Below are positions 13,741-20,591 of a DNA stretch of 26,474 nt, one piece after another; the stretch's first letter is position 1; each line of letters begins with the position of its first letter. The notes under the pieces are model-generated. The model did not search any database and had not been told where the DNA came from. It was given only the letters and a program-made list of their open reading frames with translations. The position numbers and the translations under genes were made by a program. Location: positions 1 through 26,474 of the IMG/VR virus record IMGVR_UViG_3300001783_000016, one strand, 5' to 3'. This stretch comes from a virus.

Positions 13741-15262
13741 TAAAGCTAAAGCATTGGTTGGCACAGTGTTAATGTTAGCGGCCGGTGGCCTTGGCGCTAT
13801 GGCAGCCGGTGGAAGTTTTGCATGGGGTACTAGCATCACCACTTTGAGTGGCATAGGTTTGGCCACGGCCATTGGTGCTACCTTAGTGGGTGCAAGCCTT
13901 GCCGGTAGTGCAATGGCGGCTGATATTTCAGACAGTTTTGGCTCGGAAAGCTACGCCGGTGTTAAGCTGCAAACACAAAAATCCAACATTAACCCAGTAC
14001 CTCAAGTGTTTGGCTATAACCGTTTAGCTGGTAATATTATTTACCAAACAACCAATGGCGCTATCAATACAGACTCAACCACCAACGGTTATAACCGCGA
14101 CTATTGGGCAATTATTGTTATTGCTGGCCATAATATTGAGGATATAACCGGCATTTATGCGGGTGAAACCGCCATGACATCACTAGGATCAAACAAGTTT
14201 GAAACCACTTATGTGCATGTCAAGTGGTACGATGCTGCAAGTGCTGCCACCAATGTGCAAGCGGTTGATTTTGTTACCAATACCAGTGGCTCAACCTCAA
14301 CCGGCTCGGCACTCAGTTTAGACAGTATTAACATCCCGGCTAACACCGCCTTTTTAGCGGTACACCAAGTGTTTGATGCGGTTGAAAATAAAAACACGCA
14401 AATGGCCAATTTAACGGTGTTGATGAAAGGCAAAAAGCTAAGAACGATCACCGGCACAAGTACCTCAAATGCCGCCATTAGCACCGCACTTAGTTACTCA
14501 ACCAACCCCGCTGAGGTGGTGTTAGATTTACTGACTGACGGTTTAAATATTGATGATAGTAATATTGATATTGGTACTTTTTACACAGCCAAACAACACT
14601 GCTCAATTAACTACAATGATTGGCAGGTTAATTTAGCAGTGGTGCAGCAGGCCAATATACAATCAATTATCACTGATGTTTTAGCAACGTGCCGTGGGCA
14701 AATAGTACACACCGCCAATAAATGGAAGCTAAAGATTGACAGTAAAAACCAAGGCACGGTTAATACCTTGACGGATGATGATTTTATTAAAAATAGCTTA
14801 AATATTAGCATGGCTGGTAACAAGGAAATTGCTAATAAAATCATTTTTAAATACGTTAATCCAACCGATGAGTGGTTAAGCGCACAAGTGGTTAAAGAGG
14901 ACAGCGCATTGCAAACTTTTGACGGCCAAACATTAGAGAAAACATTAGATGCCAAGGGTGTTACCGATAGCACCCAAGCTGGTGAGTTGGCTGAAATTGC
15001 CCTAAATACCATGCGTTATACGCAAGACAATAATAGTGTCAGGGTTAAGCAAACACCCTTAATTTTATCCTTTGCCACCACCGTTAAAAATGCGCATTTA
15101 GAGGTGGGTGATTTGGTGACAATTAATAGTGATTTATTAGATAGAAGCAGGGAATTTATTATTTTATCAGTGGAAACAGATCAATCAGGGCTGATACAAA
15201 TAACGAGTAGGGAATATGCGGAAACGCATTATAAAGACAGCAGCGGCAATTACATCATTTAA
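13733..15262 (+). CDS. Tail hub / host-specificity protein, J-like
   Basis: This 509-aa protein has a Gly/Ala-rich hydrophobic N-terminus (residues about 6-62: VLMLAAGGLGAMAAGG, IGLATAIGATLVGASLAGSA) like that of lambda gpI and other tip proteins. A hub region follows (PVPQVFGYNRLAGNIIYQTT; DYWAIIVIAGHNIEDITGIY) typical of J-type proteins, and then beta domains (NIQSIITDVLATCRGQIVH, IANKIIFKYVNP, AHLEVGDLVTINSDL). It forms the central tail hub to which the fibre attaches. At about half the length of lambda J (1132), it lacks the long C-terminal fibronectin/receptor region. That job is probably done by the separate fibre gene downstream. Confidence 0.85.
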   Translation: MGDKAKALVGTVLMLAAGGLGAMAAGGSFAWGTSITTLSGIGLATAIGATLVGASLAGSAMAADISDSFGSESYAGVKLQTQKSNINPVPQVFGYNRLAGNIIYQTTNGAINTDSTTNGYNRDYWAIIVIAGHNIEDITGIYAGETAMTSLGSNKFETTYVHVKWYDAASAATNVQAVDFVTNTSGSTSTGSALSLDSINIPANTAFLAVHQVFDAVENKNTQMANLTVLMKGKKLRTITGTSTSNAAISTALSYSTNPAEVVLDLLTDGLNIDDSNIDIGTFYTAKQHCSINYNDWQVNLAVVQQANIQSIITDVLATCRGQIVHTANKWKLKIDSKNQGTVNTLTDDDFIKNSLNISMAGNKEIANKIIFKYVNPTDEWLSAQVVKEDSALQTFDGQTLEKTLDAKGVTDSTQAGELAEIALNTMRYTQDNNSVRVKQTPLILSFATTVKNAHLEVGDLVTINSDLLDRSREFIILSVETDQSGLIQITSREYAETHYKDSSGNYII

Positions 15263-15277
15263 AGGGTTAAAAAAAAC

Positions 15278-16801
15278 ATGGCAATTACAACGAGAGCAGG
15301 AAAGGGATCAGCATTAACGCACGCCGAGATGGATGCAAATATTAACGCAATACCTGAGGTTTTAGATGAGGATAACATGGCCTCTAACTCAGCCAGCAAA
15401 GTGCCAAGTCAGCAAAGCGTTAAAGCGTACGTTGATGCAAATGCTGGCAGTGGTGGCAGTAGTGGTGTTGATTGGACGGTTGACCAAGGTGCAACCAACA
15501 TCCATGCCGGCAACTATACAGATACCAACACCACATACAGTGTGGGTGATGGTGGCCTTACTGAAAAGAACTTTACTGCTGCATTAAACACTAAATTAGG
15601 TGCTATTGAGGCCAGTGCAACCGCTGACCAAACCAATGCTGAAATTAAAACAGCGTATGAGGCCAATGCAGATACTAATGAGTTTAGTGATGCTGAACAA
15701 ACCAAGCTAAGTGGCGTGGCCACCAGTGCTAATAACTACTCATTACCAGTAGCCAGCGGCACAGTTAGCGGCGGTGTTAAAGTAGGTGCAAACCTAACCA
15801 TGACCGATGGCGTACTGGCAGCAACCGGCGGTACTGGCGGCGGTAGTGGTGTTGATTGGACGGTTGACCAAGGTGCGACCAACATCCATGCTGGCAACTA
15901 TACAGATACCAACACCACATATAGTGTGGGTGATGCTGGCCTTACTGAAAAGAACTTTACTGCTGCATTAAACACTAAATTAGATGGTGTTGCCACCAGT
16001 GCTAATAACTACTCATTACCAGTAGCCAGCGGCACAGTTAGCGGCGGTGTTAAAGTAGGTGCAAACCTAAGTATTGCCAATGGTGTTTTAGCGGCAACAG
16101 ATACCAACACCACATACAGTGTGGGTGATGGTGGGCTTACGCAGAATAATTTTACTAACGATGATCATACTAAGTTAAATGGCATTGCCACCAGTGCTAA
16201 TAATTACTCATTACCAGTAGCCAGCGGCTCAACGAGCGGTGGTGTTAAAGTAGGTGCAAACCTAAGTATTGCCAATGGTATTTTAGCGGGAACAGATACC
16301 AACACCACATACAGTGCCGGCACGGGCATCACCCTAACTGGCACAACTTTTAGCGCCTCGCCAATTGCACTAACCACAGTGCAAACAGCGGCCAATCAAG
16401 CTGCTCAATTAGCACTAACGGCACAAGAGGGTGATATTGTGGTGCGTTCAGATGAAAACAAAACCTATTGTCATAATGGTGGCAGCGCAGGCACGATGGC
16501 TGACTTTACGCTATTAGCAACACCAACAGATACAGTGTTAAGTGTCAACGGTGCAACGGGTGCGGTTACGTTAACCCATGATGGTTTTAGTGATTTTGTG
16601 GCTAATGAGCATATTGATTGGACTACTGACCAAGGTAATGGCAGTATTTACGCCGGAAACTATATCAACACCACATACAGTGTGGGTGATGGTGGGCTTA
16701 CGCAGAATAATTTTACTAACGATGATCATACTAAGTTAAATGGCATTGCCACTAGTGCTAATAATTACTCATTACCAGTAGCCAGCGGCACAGTTAGTTA
16801 A
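15278..16801 (+). CDS. Tail fibre, N-terminal and repeat part (frame broken at 16797)
   Basis: The 507 codons start MAITTRAGKGSALTHAEMDA, a common start for small fibres, followed by QQSVKAYVDA. From about residue 60 the protein is built of repeats with the units VDWTVDQGATNIHAGNYTDT, TNTTYSVGDGGLT, TKLNGIATSANNYSLPVASG and VSGGVKVGANL. These are low-complexity, Gly/Ser/Asn/Thr-rich and fit a triple-stranded fibre shaft. The frame ends at TAA 16799-16801 only because one copy lacks 8 bases compared with its sister copies; the repeat continues in another frame. The real gene probably runs to 17545. Confidence 0.85.
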   Translation: MAITTRAGKGSALTHAEMDANINAIPEVLDEDNMASNSASKVPSQQSVKAYVDANAGSGGSSGVDWTVDQGATNIHAGNYTDTNTTYSVGDGGLTEKNFTAALNTKLGAIEASATADQTNAEIKTAYEANADTNEFSDAEQTKLSGVATSANNYSLPVASGTVSGGVKVGANLTMTDGVLAATGGTGGGSGVDWTVDQGATNIHAGNYTDTNTTYSVGDAGLTEKNFTAALNTKLDGVATSANNYSLPVASGTVSGGVKVGANLSIANGVLAATDTNTTYSVGDGGLTQNNFTNDDHTKLNGIATSANNYSLPVASGSTSGGVKVGANLSIANGILAGTDTNTTYSAGTGITLTGTTFSASPIALTTVQTAANQAAQLALTAQEGDIVVRSDENKTYCHNGGSAGTMADFTLLATPTDTVLSVNGATGAVTLTHDGFSDFVANEHIDWTTDQGNGSIYAGNYINTTYSVGDGGLTQNNFTNDDHTKLNGIATSANNYSLPVASGTVS

Positions 16802-16955
16802 AGTAGGTACAAACCTCTCAATTAGTAACGGGGTTTTATCCTCAACAGATACCAACACCACATACAGTGTGGGTGATGGTGGTTTGACTGCCAATAATTT
16901 TACTAACGATGATCATACTAAGTTAAATGGCATTGCCACTAGTGCTAATAATTAC
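15460..16955 (+). repeat. Tail fibre shaft repeats
   Basis: Near-identical DNA units recur. A block starting GTTGATTGGACGGTTGACCA occurs at about 15465 and 15849, with a diverged relative near 16610. ACCACATACAGTGTGGGTGA recurs near 15530, 16109, 16671 and 16858, with variants near 15914 and 16308. A unit with TTACCAGTAGCCAGCGGC recurs near 15736, 16015, 16210 and 16772. High DNA identity, not only protein identity, indicates recent duplication or gene conversion. Confidence 0.85.
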
Positions 16956-17080
16956 CAACCACTGCGGGTAATAAGCACATCCCATCAGGTGGTGAAACGG
17001 ATCAGGTTTTAACCTACTCAGCATCAGGCACAGCGGTTTGGGCAACAGCAGGCGGCGGCGGTGTTGAAAGCGGCACGACA

Positions 17081-17545
17081 ATGATGTTTTATCAAGCATC
17101 AGCACCTACGGGCTGGACACAAAACACCACCTCAAGTTTGGACGGCCGTGCATTAAGGGTAGAAACTGGCCAAGGTGGTGGCAGTGGTGGTACACATGAT
17201 TTAGCAAACCCACCATCAACCACACACTCACACAGCACACCATCACACTCCCACTCACATTCATTAAGTGCAGGCAGTCACACATTAACTACGTCACAAA
17301 TGCCGAGTCATACTCACGGCATAACCGGATTTACGCAGAATCCAAGTGGTACTGCTGGCTTGGCTAGGGGTAAGAATATAGGTAATAACATGAACTTCAG
17401 CACTGGTTCAGCTGGTAGTAGTAGCTCTCACAGTCACACGCTATCAGGCTCAATTTCTACTGGTGGCAGTGGTACATCAGGCTCATCATCACCCACTGCA
17501 TTTGCGCCTAAATACGTTAACGTGATTATTTGTAGCAAGGATTAA
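17081..17545 (+). CDS. Tail fibre C-terminal part, collar-type tip with HxH motifs
   Basis: The same frame as the fibre start is open from about 16955 and encodes NKHIPSGGETDQVLTYSASG and then MMFYQASAPTGWTQ, the start of a tail collar-type domain. A His/Ser-rich stretch follows (THSHSTPSHSHSHS, PSHTHG, SSHSHT). The end SSSPTAFAPKYVNVIICSKD is the usual close of such receptor-binding tips. HxH motifs bind metal in the needle of T4 gp37 (established knowledge). The listed start, ATG 17081, has no ribosome binding site, so this is probably the C-terminal part of the broken gene and not an independent gene. Confidence 0.8.
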   Translation: MMFYQASAPTGWTQNTTSSLDGRALRVETGQGGGSGGTHDLANPPSTTHSHSTPSHSHSHSLSAGSHTLTTSQMPSHTHGITGFTQNPSGTAGLARGKNIGNNMNFSTGSAGSSSSHSHTLSGSISTGGSGTSGSSSPTAFAPKYVNVIICSKD

Positions 17546-17548
17546 ACA

Positions 17549-17848
17549 ATGGCATTAGAAGTTGAGTTTTTTTGCCCACTAGGCAGTGAATGTGAGTCAG
17601 TTAGTGACAACAAAATCAAGCGCTGCGCGTGGTACACCAAAATGGTTGGGTTAGACCCAAACACGGGCAAAGAGGTGGACGATTGGGCGTGTGCGATGAG
17701 TTGGATGCCGATGTTACAGGTGGAAATGTCAAGCACTAACCGCGGGCAAACTGAGGCGCTGGAAAGTTTTAGAAATGAAACTGTTAAAGGCCAAAAAGAA
17801 TTTAATCAAATTATTTATCAAAATAATAAATCAATAGGGAGTAATTGA
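17549..17848 (+). CDS. Conserved-type phage protein with four-Cys pattern
   Basis: This 99-aa protein starts at ATG 17549, with AAGGA upstream. The N-terminal half has four cysteines in CPLGSEC, RCAWYTKMVG and WACAMSW; the WACAMSWMPMLQVEM stretch and the following ESFRNETVKGQKEFNQI are typical of a small protein often found after tail fibres in prophages. Four cysteines suggest a metal site. The function is not known to me. A role in fibre assembly or attachment is possible from position only. Confidence 0.7.
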   Translation: MALEVEFFCPLGSECESVSDNKIKRCAWYTKMVGLDPNTGKEVDDWACAMSWMPMLQVEMSSTNRGQTEALESFRNETVKGQKEFNQIIYQNNKSIGSN

Positions 17849-17849
17849 G

Positions 17850-18236
17850 ATGGATGTGACAATTGTAAAAGAGGATCGCGTGGTTATGGTTGATGGCGAG
17901 GCTGTTAATTTTGACTTTGATTTAGCGGCCAATATTTGGGCAATACAATGGGATGGTGCAACGGGTGAAGTTGAGTTTAATGACGGCTCACCCAATGAGG
18001 TAATTAGTGATTTTGCACCTTACCAACATTTGCTTGATGGCTATCACGCGGAAATGCAAAGGGCTGAAAACGAGCTAGCGCAGGCAGAATTAGACCGCGT
18101 TGCCAATATGACTTATGCGGATAAACGCCGCGAGGAATACCCATCAATCGAGGATCAATTAGACGATATTTATCACAACGGCATTGCAGGTTGGCACACC
18201 AGCATCCAAGCCGTAAAAGATAAATTTCCAAAATAA
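17850..18236 (+). CDS. Tail fibre-associated protein with XkdW-like C-terminus
   Basis: This 128-aa protein starts at ATG 17850, with GGGAG upstream. The N-terminus is small and beta-rich (VTIVKEDRVVMVDGEAVNFD). A helix follows (HLLDGYHAEMQRAENELAQA), then the C-terminal motif ADKRREEYPSIEDQLDDIYH, which occurs in many small proteins coded after tail fibre genes (XkdW-like and fibre-assembly proteins). It shares TAATG with the next gene. A role as fibre assembly chaperone or tail accessory is inferred. Confidence 0.65.
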   Translation: MDVTIVKEDRVVMVDGEAVNFDFDLAANIWAIQWDGATGEVEFNDGSPNEVISDFAPYQHLLDGYHAEMQRAENELAQAELDRVANMTYADKRREEYPSIEDQLDDIYHNGIAGWHTSIQAVKDKFPK

Positions 18237-18403
18237 TGAAACAACGTATACAGCAGATTGAAATTACACTAAGCAAACATGCCGGGCATTTGACAGAGAT
18301 ACAACGCACCATCGATCAAGTGCGTTGGATTTTAGCTGGGGCATTGGGGTTTTTTGTACTGACTGAGTTGGGCTTATTGACCGCACTCAAAGTGGCCTTT
18401 TGA
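18236..18403 (+). CDS. XhlA-like small membrane protein, candidate holin
   Basis: The 55-aa product MKQRIQQIEITLSKHAGHLT... has an amphipathic coiled helix (residues 1-30) and one membrane segment (ILAGALGFFVLTELGLLTAL, 32-51), ending KVAF. This is the size and layout of XhlA-type haemolysin-like phage proteins, which assist holins. It starts in a TAATG overlap with the fibre-associated gene and is first in a small lysis-type cassette. With one membrane segment and few charged residues at the end, it could be a class III-like holin or an accessory. Confidence 0.6.
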   Translation: MKQRIQQIEITLSKHAGHLTEIQRTIDQVRWILAGALGFFVLTELGLLTALKVAF

Positions 18404-18455
18404 TACCTAATTATGAAATTGTGCTTATTCCAGATTGCTGGCTATTTTTAGGCAC

Positions 18456-18812
18456 GTGGTTAGCTTGCGCCTGACAGCCACCATATTATTATCAACCATG
18501 TTAATGGGCTGCCAAAGTTTAGAACTACGCAACATGGGCAAAACTGGGGTGTCAACGGCCATTGCTTATGGTTTGGCTGGCGGTGTGCCAGCAGTTGGGG
18601 TGTTGGCCAGTAATATAATTTATGATGAGGTGATACCGCAGCAAAATAAGGTGGTTGATATTGAAACCCGTGAGCAGGCGGTGGCGTTCGTATTTGAAAA
18701 AGCCATCGTATGGTCAGTGATCGGCTTTATTGCGTTTTTATTAATAAGCCTAATTTTTGCCCCTCGCTGGGGATATAACCAAGCCAAATTAAAATACAAG
18801 GGGCGGCCATAA
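18456..18812 (+). CDS. Phage lipoprotein with C-terminal membrane segment, candidate unimolecular spanin
   Basis: From GTG 18456 the product (118 aa) has a lipoprotein signal MVSLRLTATILLSTMLMGC, with Cys19 in an LMGC lipobox. It ends with a membrane segment (about 84-102, IVWSVIGFIAFLLISLIFA) and a basic tail RWGYNQAKLKYKGRP. Outer-membrane lipid anchor plus inner-membrane C-terminal segment is the design of unimolecular spanins (T1 gp11), which fuse the two membranes at the end of lysis. The centre includes AIAYGLAGGVPAVGVLASNI, hydrophobic and Gly-rich. A TTG start at 18435 is also possible (125 aa). The periplasmic part is short for a spanin, so the call is tentative. Confidence 0.55.
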   Translation: MVSLRLTATILLSTMLMGCQSLELRNMGKTGVSTAIAYGLAGGVPAVGVLASNIIYDEVIPQQNKVVDIETREQAVAFVFEKAIVWSVIGFIAFLLISLIFAPRWGYNQAKLKYKGRP

Positions 18813-18964
18813 TGAACAGATCAGCATTAATTTACTTCTCAATCGGCATGGTAATTACCACTGCCAGCTTTGCATTTTTCACTGAATATATGAAAATGCC
18901 GCAGCAAATGATGATCATGCCGCAGCAAATAATGTGTCCGCCGTGTGCTTGTAACAAAGACTGA
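18812..18964 (+). CDS. 50-aa membrane protein with Met-rich and CPPCAC tail
   Basis: The gene starts in a TAATG overlap with the lipoprotein gene. The N-terminal 25 residues (NRSALIYFSIGMVITTASFA) form one membrane segment or signal anchor. The rest is short and unusual: MPQQMMIMPQQIMCPPCACN, with a repeated MPQQ, many Met and three Cys. I recognise no family. It is the last gene before the attachment site, where lysogenic-conversion or lysis accessory genes lie. Confidence 0.6.
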   Translation: MNRSALIYFSIGMVITTASFAFFTEYMKMPQQMMIMPQQIMCPPCACNKD

Positions 18965-18970
18965 AGTTTT

Positions 18971-18993
18971 AATTAAGTCCCAATTAAGTCCCA
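18971..18993 (+). repeat. Left arm-type integrase sites
   Basis: Two perfect copies of AATTAAGTCCCA start at 18971 and 18982, 11 bases apart, so they face the same side of the helix. The core AGTCCCA recurs as a pair, also 11 apart, on the other side of the tRNA core (19330). Such paired arm sites on both sides of the core are how tyrosine integrases bind attP. Confidence 0.7.
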
Positions 18994-19028
18994 CACACCC
19001 TTAAAACCTTTTGTTTACGGCTATTTTA

Positions 19029-19078
19029 TGACACTGGCAGTGTCGGGGTCAGCGGTTCGATCCCGCTTAGCTCCACCA
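19029..19078 (+). other. attP core: 3' half of tRNA-Ala(GGC)
   Basis: This stretch holds the anticodon arm (loop CTGGCAG, anticodon GGC at 19036-19038), the variable loop, the T arm with GGTTCGATCC, and the 3' acceptor TAGCTCCACCA of a tRNA-Ala. The 5' half (acceptor and D arm) is absent; upstream sequence is unrelated. The first stem pair is T-G, suggesting host identity begins near 19030. Integration here would restore a full tRNA-Ala at one end. The integrase gene lies 300 bases away. Confidence 0.88.
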
Positions 19079-19095
19079 AAGCAAAAAAGGTTTTT

Positions 19096-19170
19096 GTCCG
19101 GTTCGTCTATCGGTTAGGACTCCAGGTTTTCATCCTGGCAAGAGGGGTTCGATTCCCCTACCGGATGCCA
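19096..19170 (+). tRNA. tRNA-Glu (anticodon TTC)
   Basis: This complete 75-nt cloverleaf has acceptor GTCCGGT with ACCGGAT, D stem GTCT/GGAC, anticodon stem CCAGG/CCTGG with loop TTTTCAT (anticodon TTC at 19129-19131), T arm AGGGG-TTCGATT-CCCCT, discriminator G and encoded CCA. The first acceptor pair is G1-U72 instead of the usual G1-C72. It lies 17 bases after the tRNA-Ala fragment, matching a tandem Ala-Glu tRNA operon in the host. It is inside attP, so the phage carries it. Confidence 0.95.
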
Positions 19171-19258
19171 CTTTCAGCCATTTTCCCCTTTTAAAAATAA
19201 GATCAATAAATAGGGATTTTGCCGTCCTTTTTTCTCTAATTACACTCGCAATTTAACT

Positions 19259-19288
19259 TTGTAATATACAAGTTTATTTTGCTATATA
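19259..19288 (+). promoter_or_regulatory. Candidate integrase promoter
   Basis: TTGTAA (19259-19264) and TATATA (19283-19288) are 18 bases apart, and 85 bases before the integrase start. The promoter is moderate. The arm sites at 19330-19347 lie between it and the gene, so bound integrase could repress its own transcription. Confidence 0.35.
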
Positions 19289-19329
19289 TACCAACTAATG
19301 CCATATAGTGCTATTGAATGTGTTAAAGT

Positions 19330-19347
19330 AGTCCCAAGTTAGTCCCA
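19330..19347 (+). repeat. Right arm-type integrase sites
   Basis: AGTCCCA occurs at 19330-19336 and 19341-19347, in the same orientation and with the same 11-base period as the left pair at 18971-18993. It lies just before the integrase gene. Confidence 0.7.
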
Positions 19348-19372
19348 ATATAAACAAAATAGGAGAGAGAAA

Positions 19373-20362
19373 ATGGCATCAACATATAAGCGCGGCAGAT
19401 CATGGTATTTAGATTGGTTTGATACAGATGGAAGGCATAAAAAATCACTGGGTAGAATATCAAAAGATATAGCTGATTTAAAACTCAAACAATTAGAATA
19501 TCAATTAGCGAGAGGTAATGGTTCGGAAGAGAAAAAAACCTCAATTAAATTTAATGAACTCGCAAGTGAGTATTTAACTTGGTATGAGAACGAGTACGTG
19601 TCTAGTTATGAAACGGCTGATCGGATCGTTATGAAGTCATTATCGCCATATTTTTTCAAACAAGCATTAGATAAGATTACTTTCAAAGATGTTGAGGCCT
19701 ATAAAAGAACAACGTTAGCATCAGGCAATGTGGCATCAACAGTTAATCGAAAATTGTCAGTGTTGAGTGGGATGATTACTTATGCTAAAAAATCCGGTTA
19801 TTTAACGCCGGAGTTTAAGATTACAGATATACCGGAATTAAATAGCAGGCCACCTAAGTATTATGAAAAAGATCAGATTGAGTCGATTTATACTCATTCG
19901 ATTGATCGGGCGCACTGGTGGAAGTTTATGGTTAATACTGGCATTAGAATGGGTGAGTTTTATAATCTCAGATGTGAGGATATAAAAAAGGACGGTATTT
20001 ACATTATATCAACTGCCACGGGAAGAACTAAGTCGGGTAAATGGCGTTTAATACCTATGAGCAACGGTATAAAAAAGGCCTTAAAAGAGTTTGATTTAAC
20101 ACAAGAATATTTAATACCACGAATTAAAAAACAGTCAGTGGGGCAAGCATTTAAACGTGCTTGTAAGCGTGCCGGTATACCACCAGGCAAGCAGGGCATC
20201 CATTGCCTAAGACATACTTTTGCTAGTTATTTGGTTATGGATCGTGTGTCATTGCACACAGTACAAAAATTGTTAGGCCATGCCAAAATGGAAACGACCG
20301 AGAAATACGCACATCTATCGCCGAACTACTTAAAAGACACAATGGCAGGCGTTGATTTTTGA
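19373..20362 (+). CDS. int: Tyrosine-family phage integrase
   Basis: This 329-aa site-specific recombinase integrates the phage at the tRNA-Ala core. The N-terminal arm-binding domain starts TYKRGRSWYLDWFDTDGRHK. The core-binding SAM-like domain is about 57-145. The catalytic domain shows Arg192 (NTGIRMGEF), His277-x-x-Arg280 (HCLRHTFASY), His303 (KLLGHAKMETTEKYAHL) and the nucleophile Tyr312. All key residues are present, so it should be active. A strong AGGAGAG precedes ATG 19373. Its stop is four bases from the stop of the convergent excisionase-like gene. Length is typical of the family. Confidence 0.96.
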   Translation: MASTYKRGRSWYLDWFDTDGRHKKSLGRISKDIADLKLKQLEYQLARGNGSEEKKTSIKFNELASEYLTWYENEYVSSYETADRIVMKSLSPYFFKQALDKITFKDVEAYKRTTLASGNVASTVNRKLSVLSGMITYAKKSGYLTPEFKITDIPELNSRPPKYYEKDQIESIYTHSIDRAHWWKFMVNTGIRMGEFYNLRCEDIKKDGIYIISTATGRTKSGKWRLIPMSNGIKKALKEFDLTQEYLIPRIKKQSVGQAFKRACKRAGIPPGKQGIHCLRHTFASYLVMDRVSLHTVQKLLGHAKMETTEKYAHLSPNYLKDTMAGVDF

Positions 20363-20366
20363 AGTG

Positions 20367-20588
20367 TTAAAAATCTAGGTGGATTGATGGCGCAGTAAAA
20401 TACTGCTCATTAAGTTTAAATAGATCGTTGCGGCGATAGACAATGCGGCCACCTGGCACTTTTGCACTGGGTATGTTGAAAGAACGCGCCATTTTACGGA
20501 ATCCCGACTGTGAGCATCCCATGTAAACAGAGGCCTCAACCTCATTTAAAAAATCTTTTTCAACGACAATTGGTGTTTTAGTGGTCAT
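20367..20588 (-). CDS. Excisionase-like DNA-binding protein (AlpA/HTH type)
   Basis: This 73-aa protein reads EKDFLNEVEASVYMGCSQSG and GRIVYRRNDLFKLNEQYF. The pattern of a helix-turn-helix (NEVEASVYMGCSQSGFRKMA) followed by a wing (AKVPGGRIVYRRNDL) is typical of excisionase/AlpA-type winged-helix proteins, which bend attachment DNA to direct excision. It lies next to the integrase, in convergent orientation, as the last gene of the leftward operon. A specific excisionase role is inferred from position. Confidence 0.75.
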   Translation of the reverse strand: MTTKTPIVVEKDFLNEVEASVYMGCSQSGFRKMARSFNIPSAKVPGGRIVYRRNDLFKLNEQYFTAPSIHLDF

Positions 20589-20591
20589 AAC

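Larger units (their letters stand above)
15278..17545 (+). pseudogene. Full tail fibre locus with two compensating small deletions
   Basis: Compared with the other repeats, one copy at 16797 lacks 8 bases (CGGCGGTG or equivalent), and the last copy near 16949-16955 appears to lack 7 (TCATTAC, between two ATTAC repeats). Together they remove 15 bases, so the first (15278 on) and last (about 16955-17545) parts are in the same frame. The 150 bases between are readable only in another frame, with TAA 16799 stopping translation. As written the fibre is broken. Real deletion, population variation or misassembly of repeats are all possible. Confidence 0.7.

Noticed and set aside
14611-15012. 133-aa minus-strand ORF opposite the hub gene
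   Set aside because: Antisense shadow of the J-like gene, with no start signal.
15460-16955. Possible CRISPR array because of regular repeats
   Set aside because: Repeats are in-frame protein repeats of the fibre shaft, of unequal lengths and without unique spacers.
18004-18312. 102-aa minus-strand ORF with several cysteines
   Set aside because: It spans two coupled + strand genes antisense and lacks a binding site.
19029-19078. Complete tRNA-Ala gene
   Set aside because: No 5' acceptor or D arm upstream; only the anticodon arm and 3' side are present.
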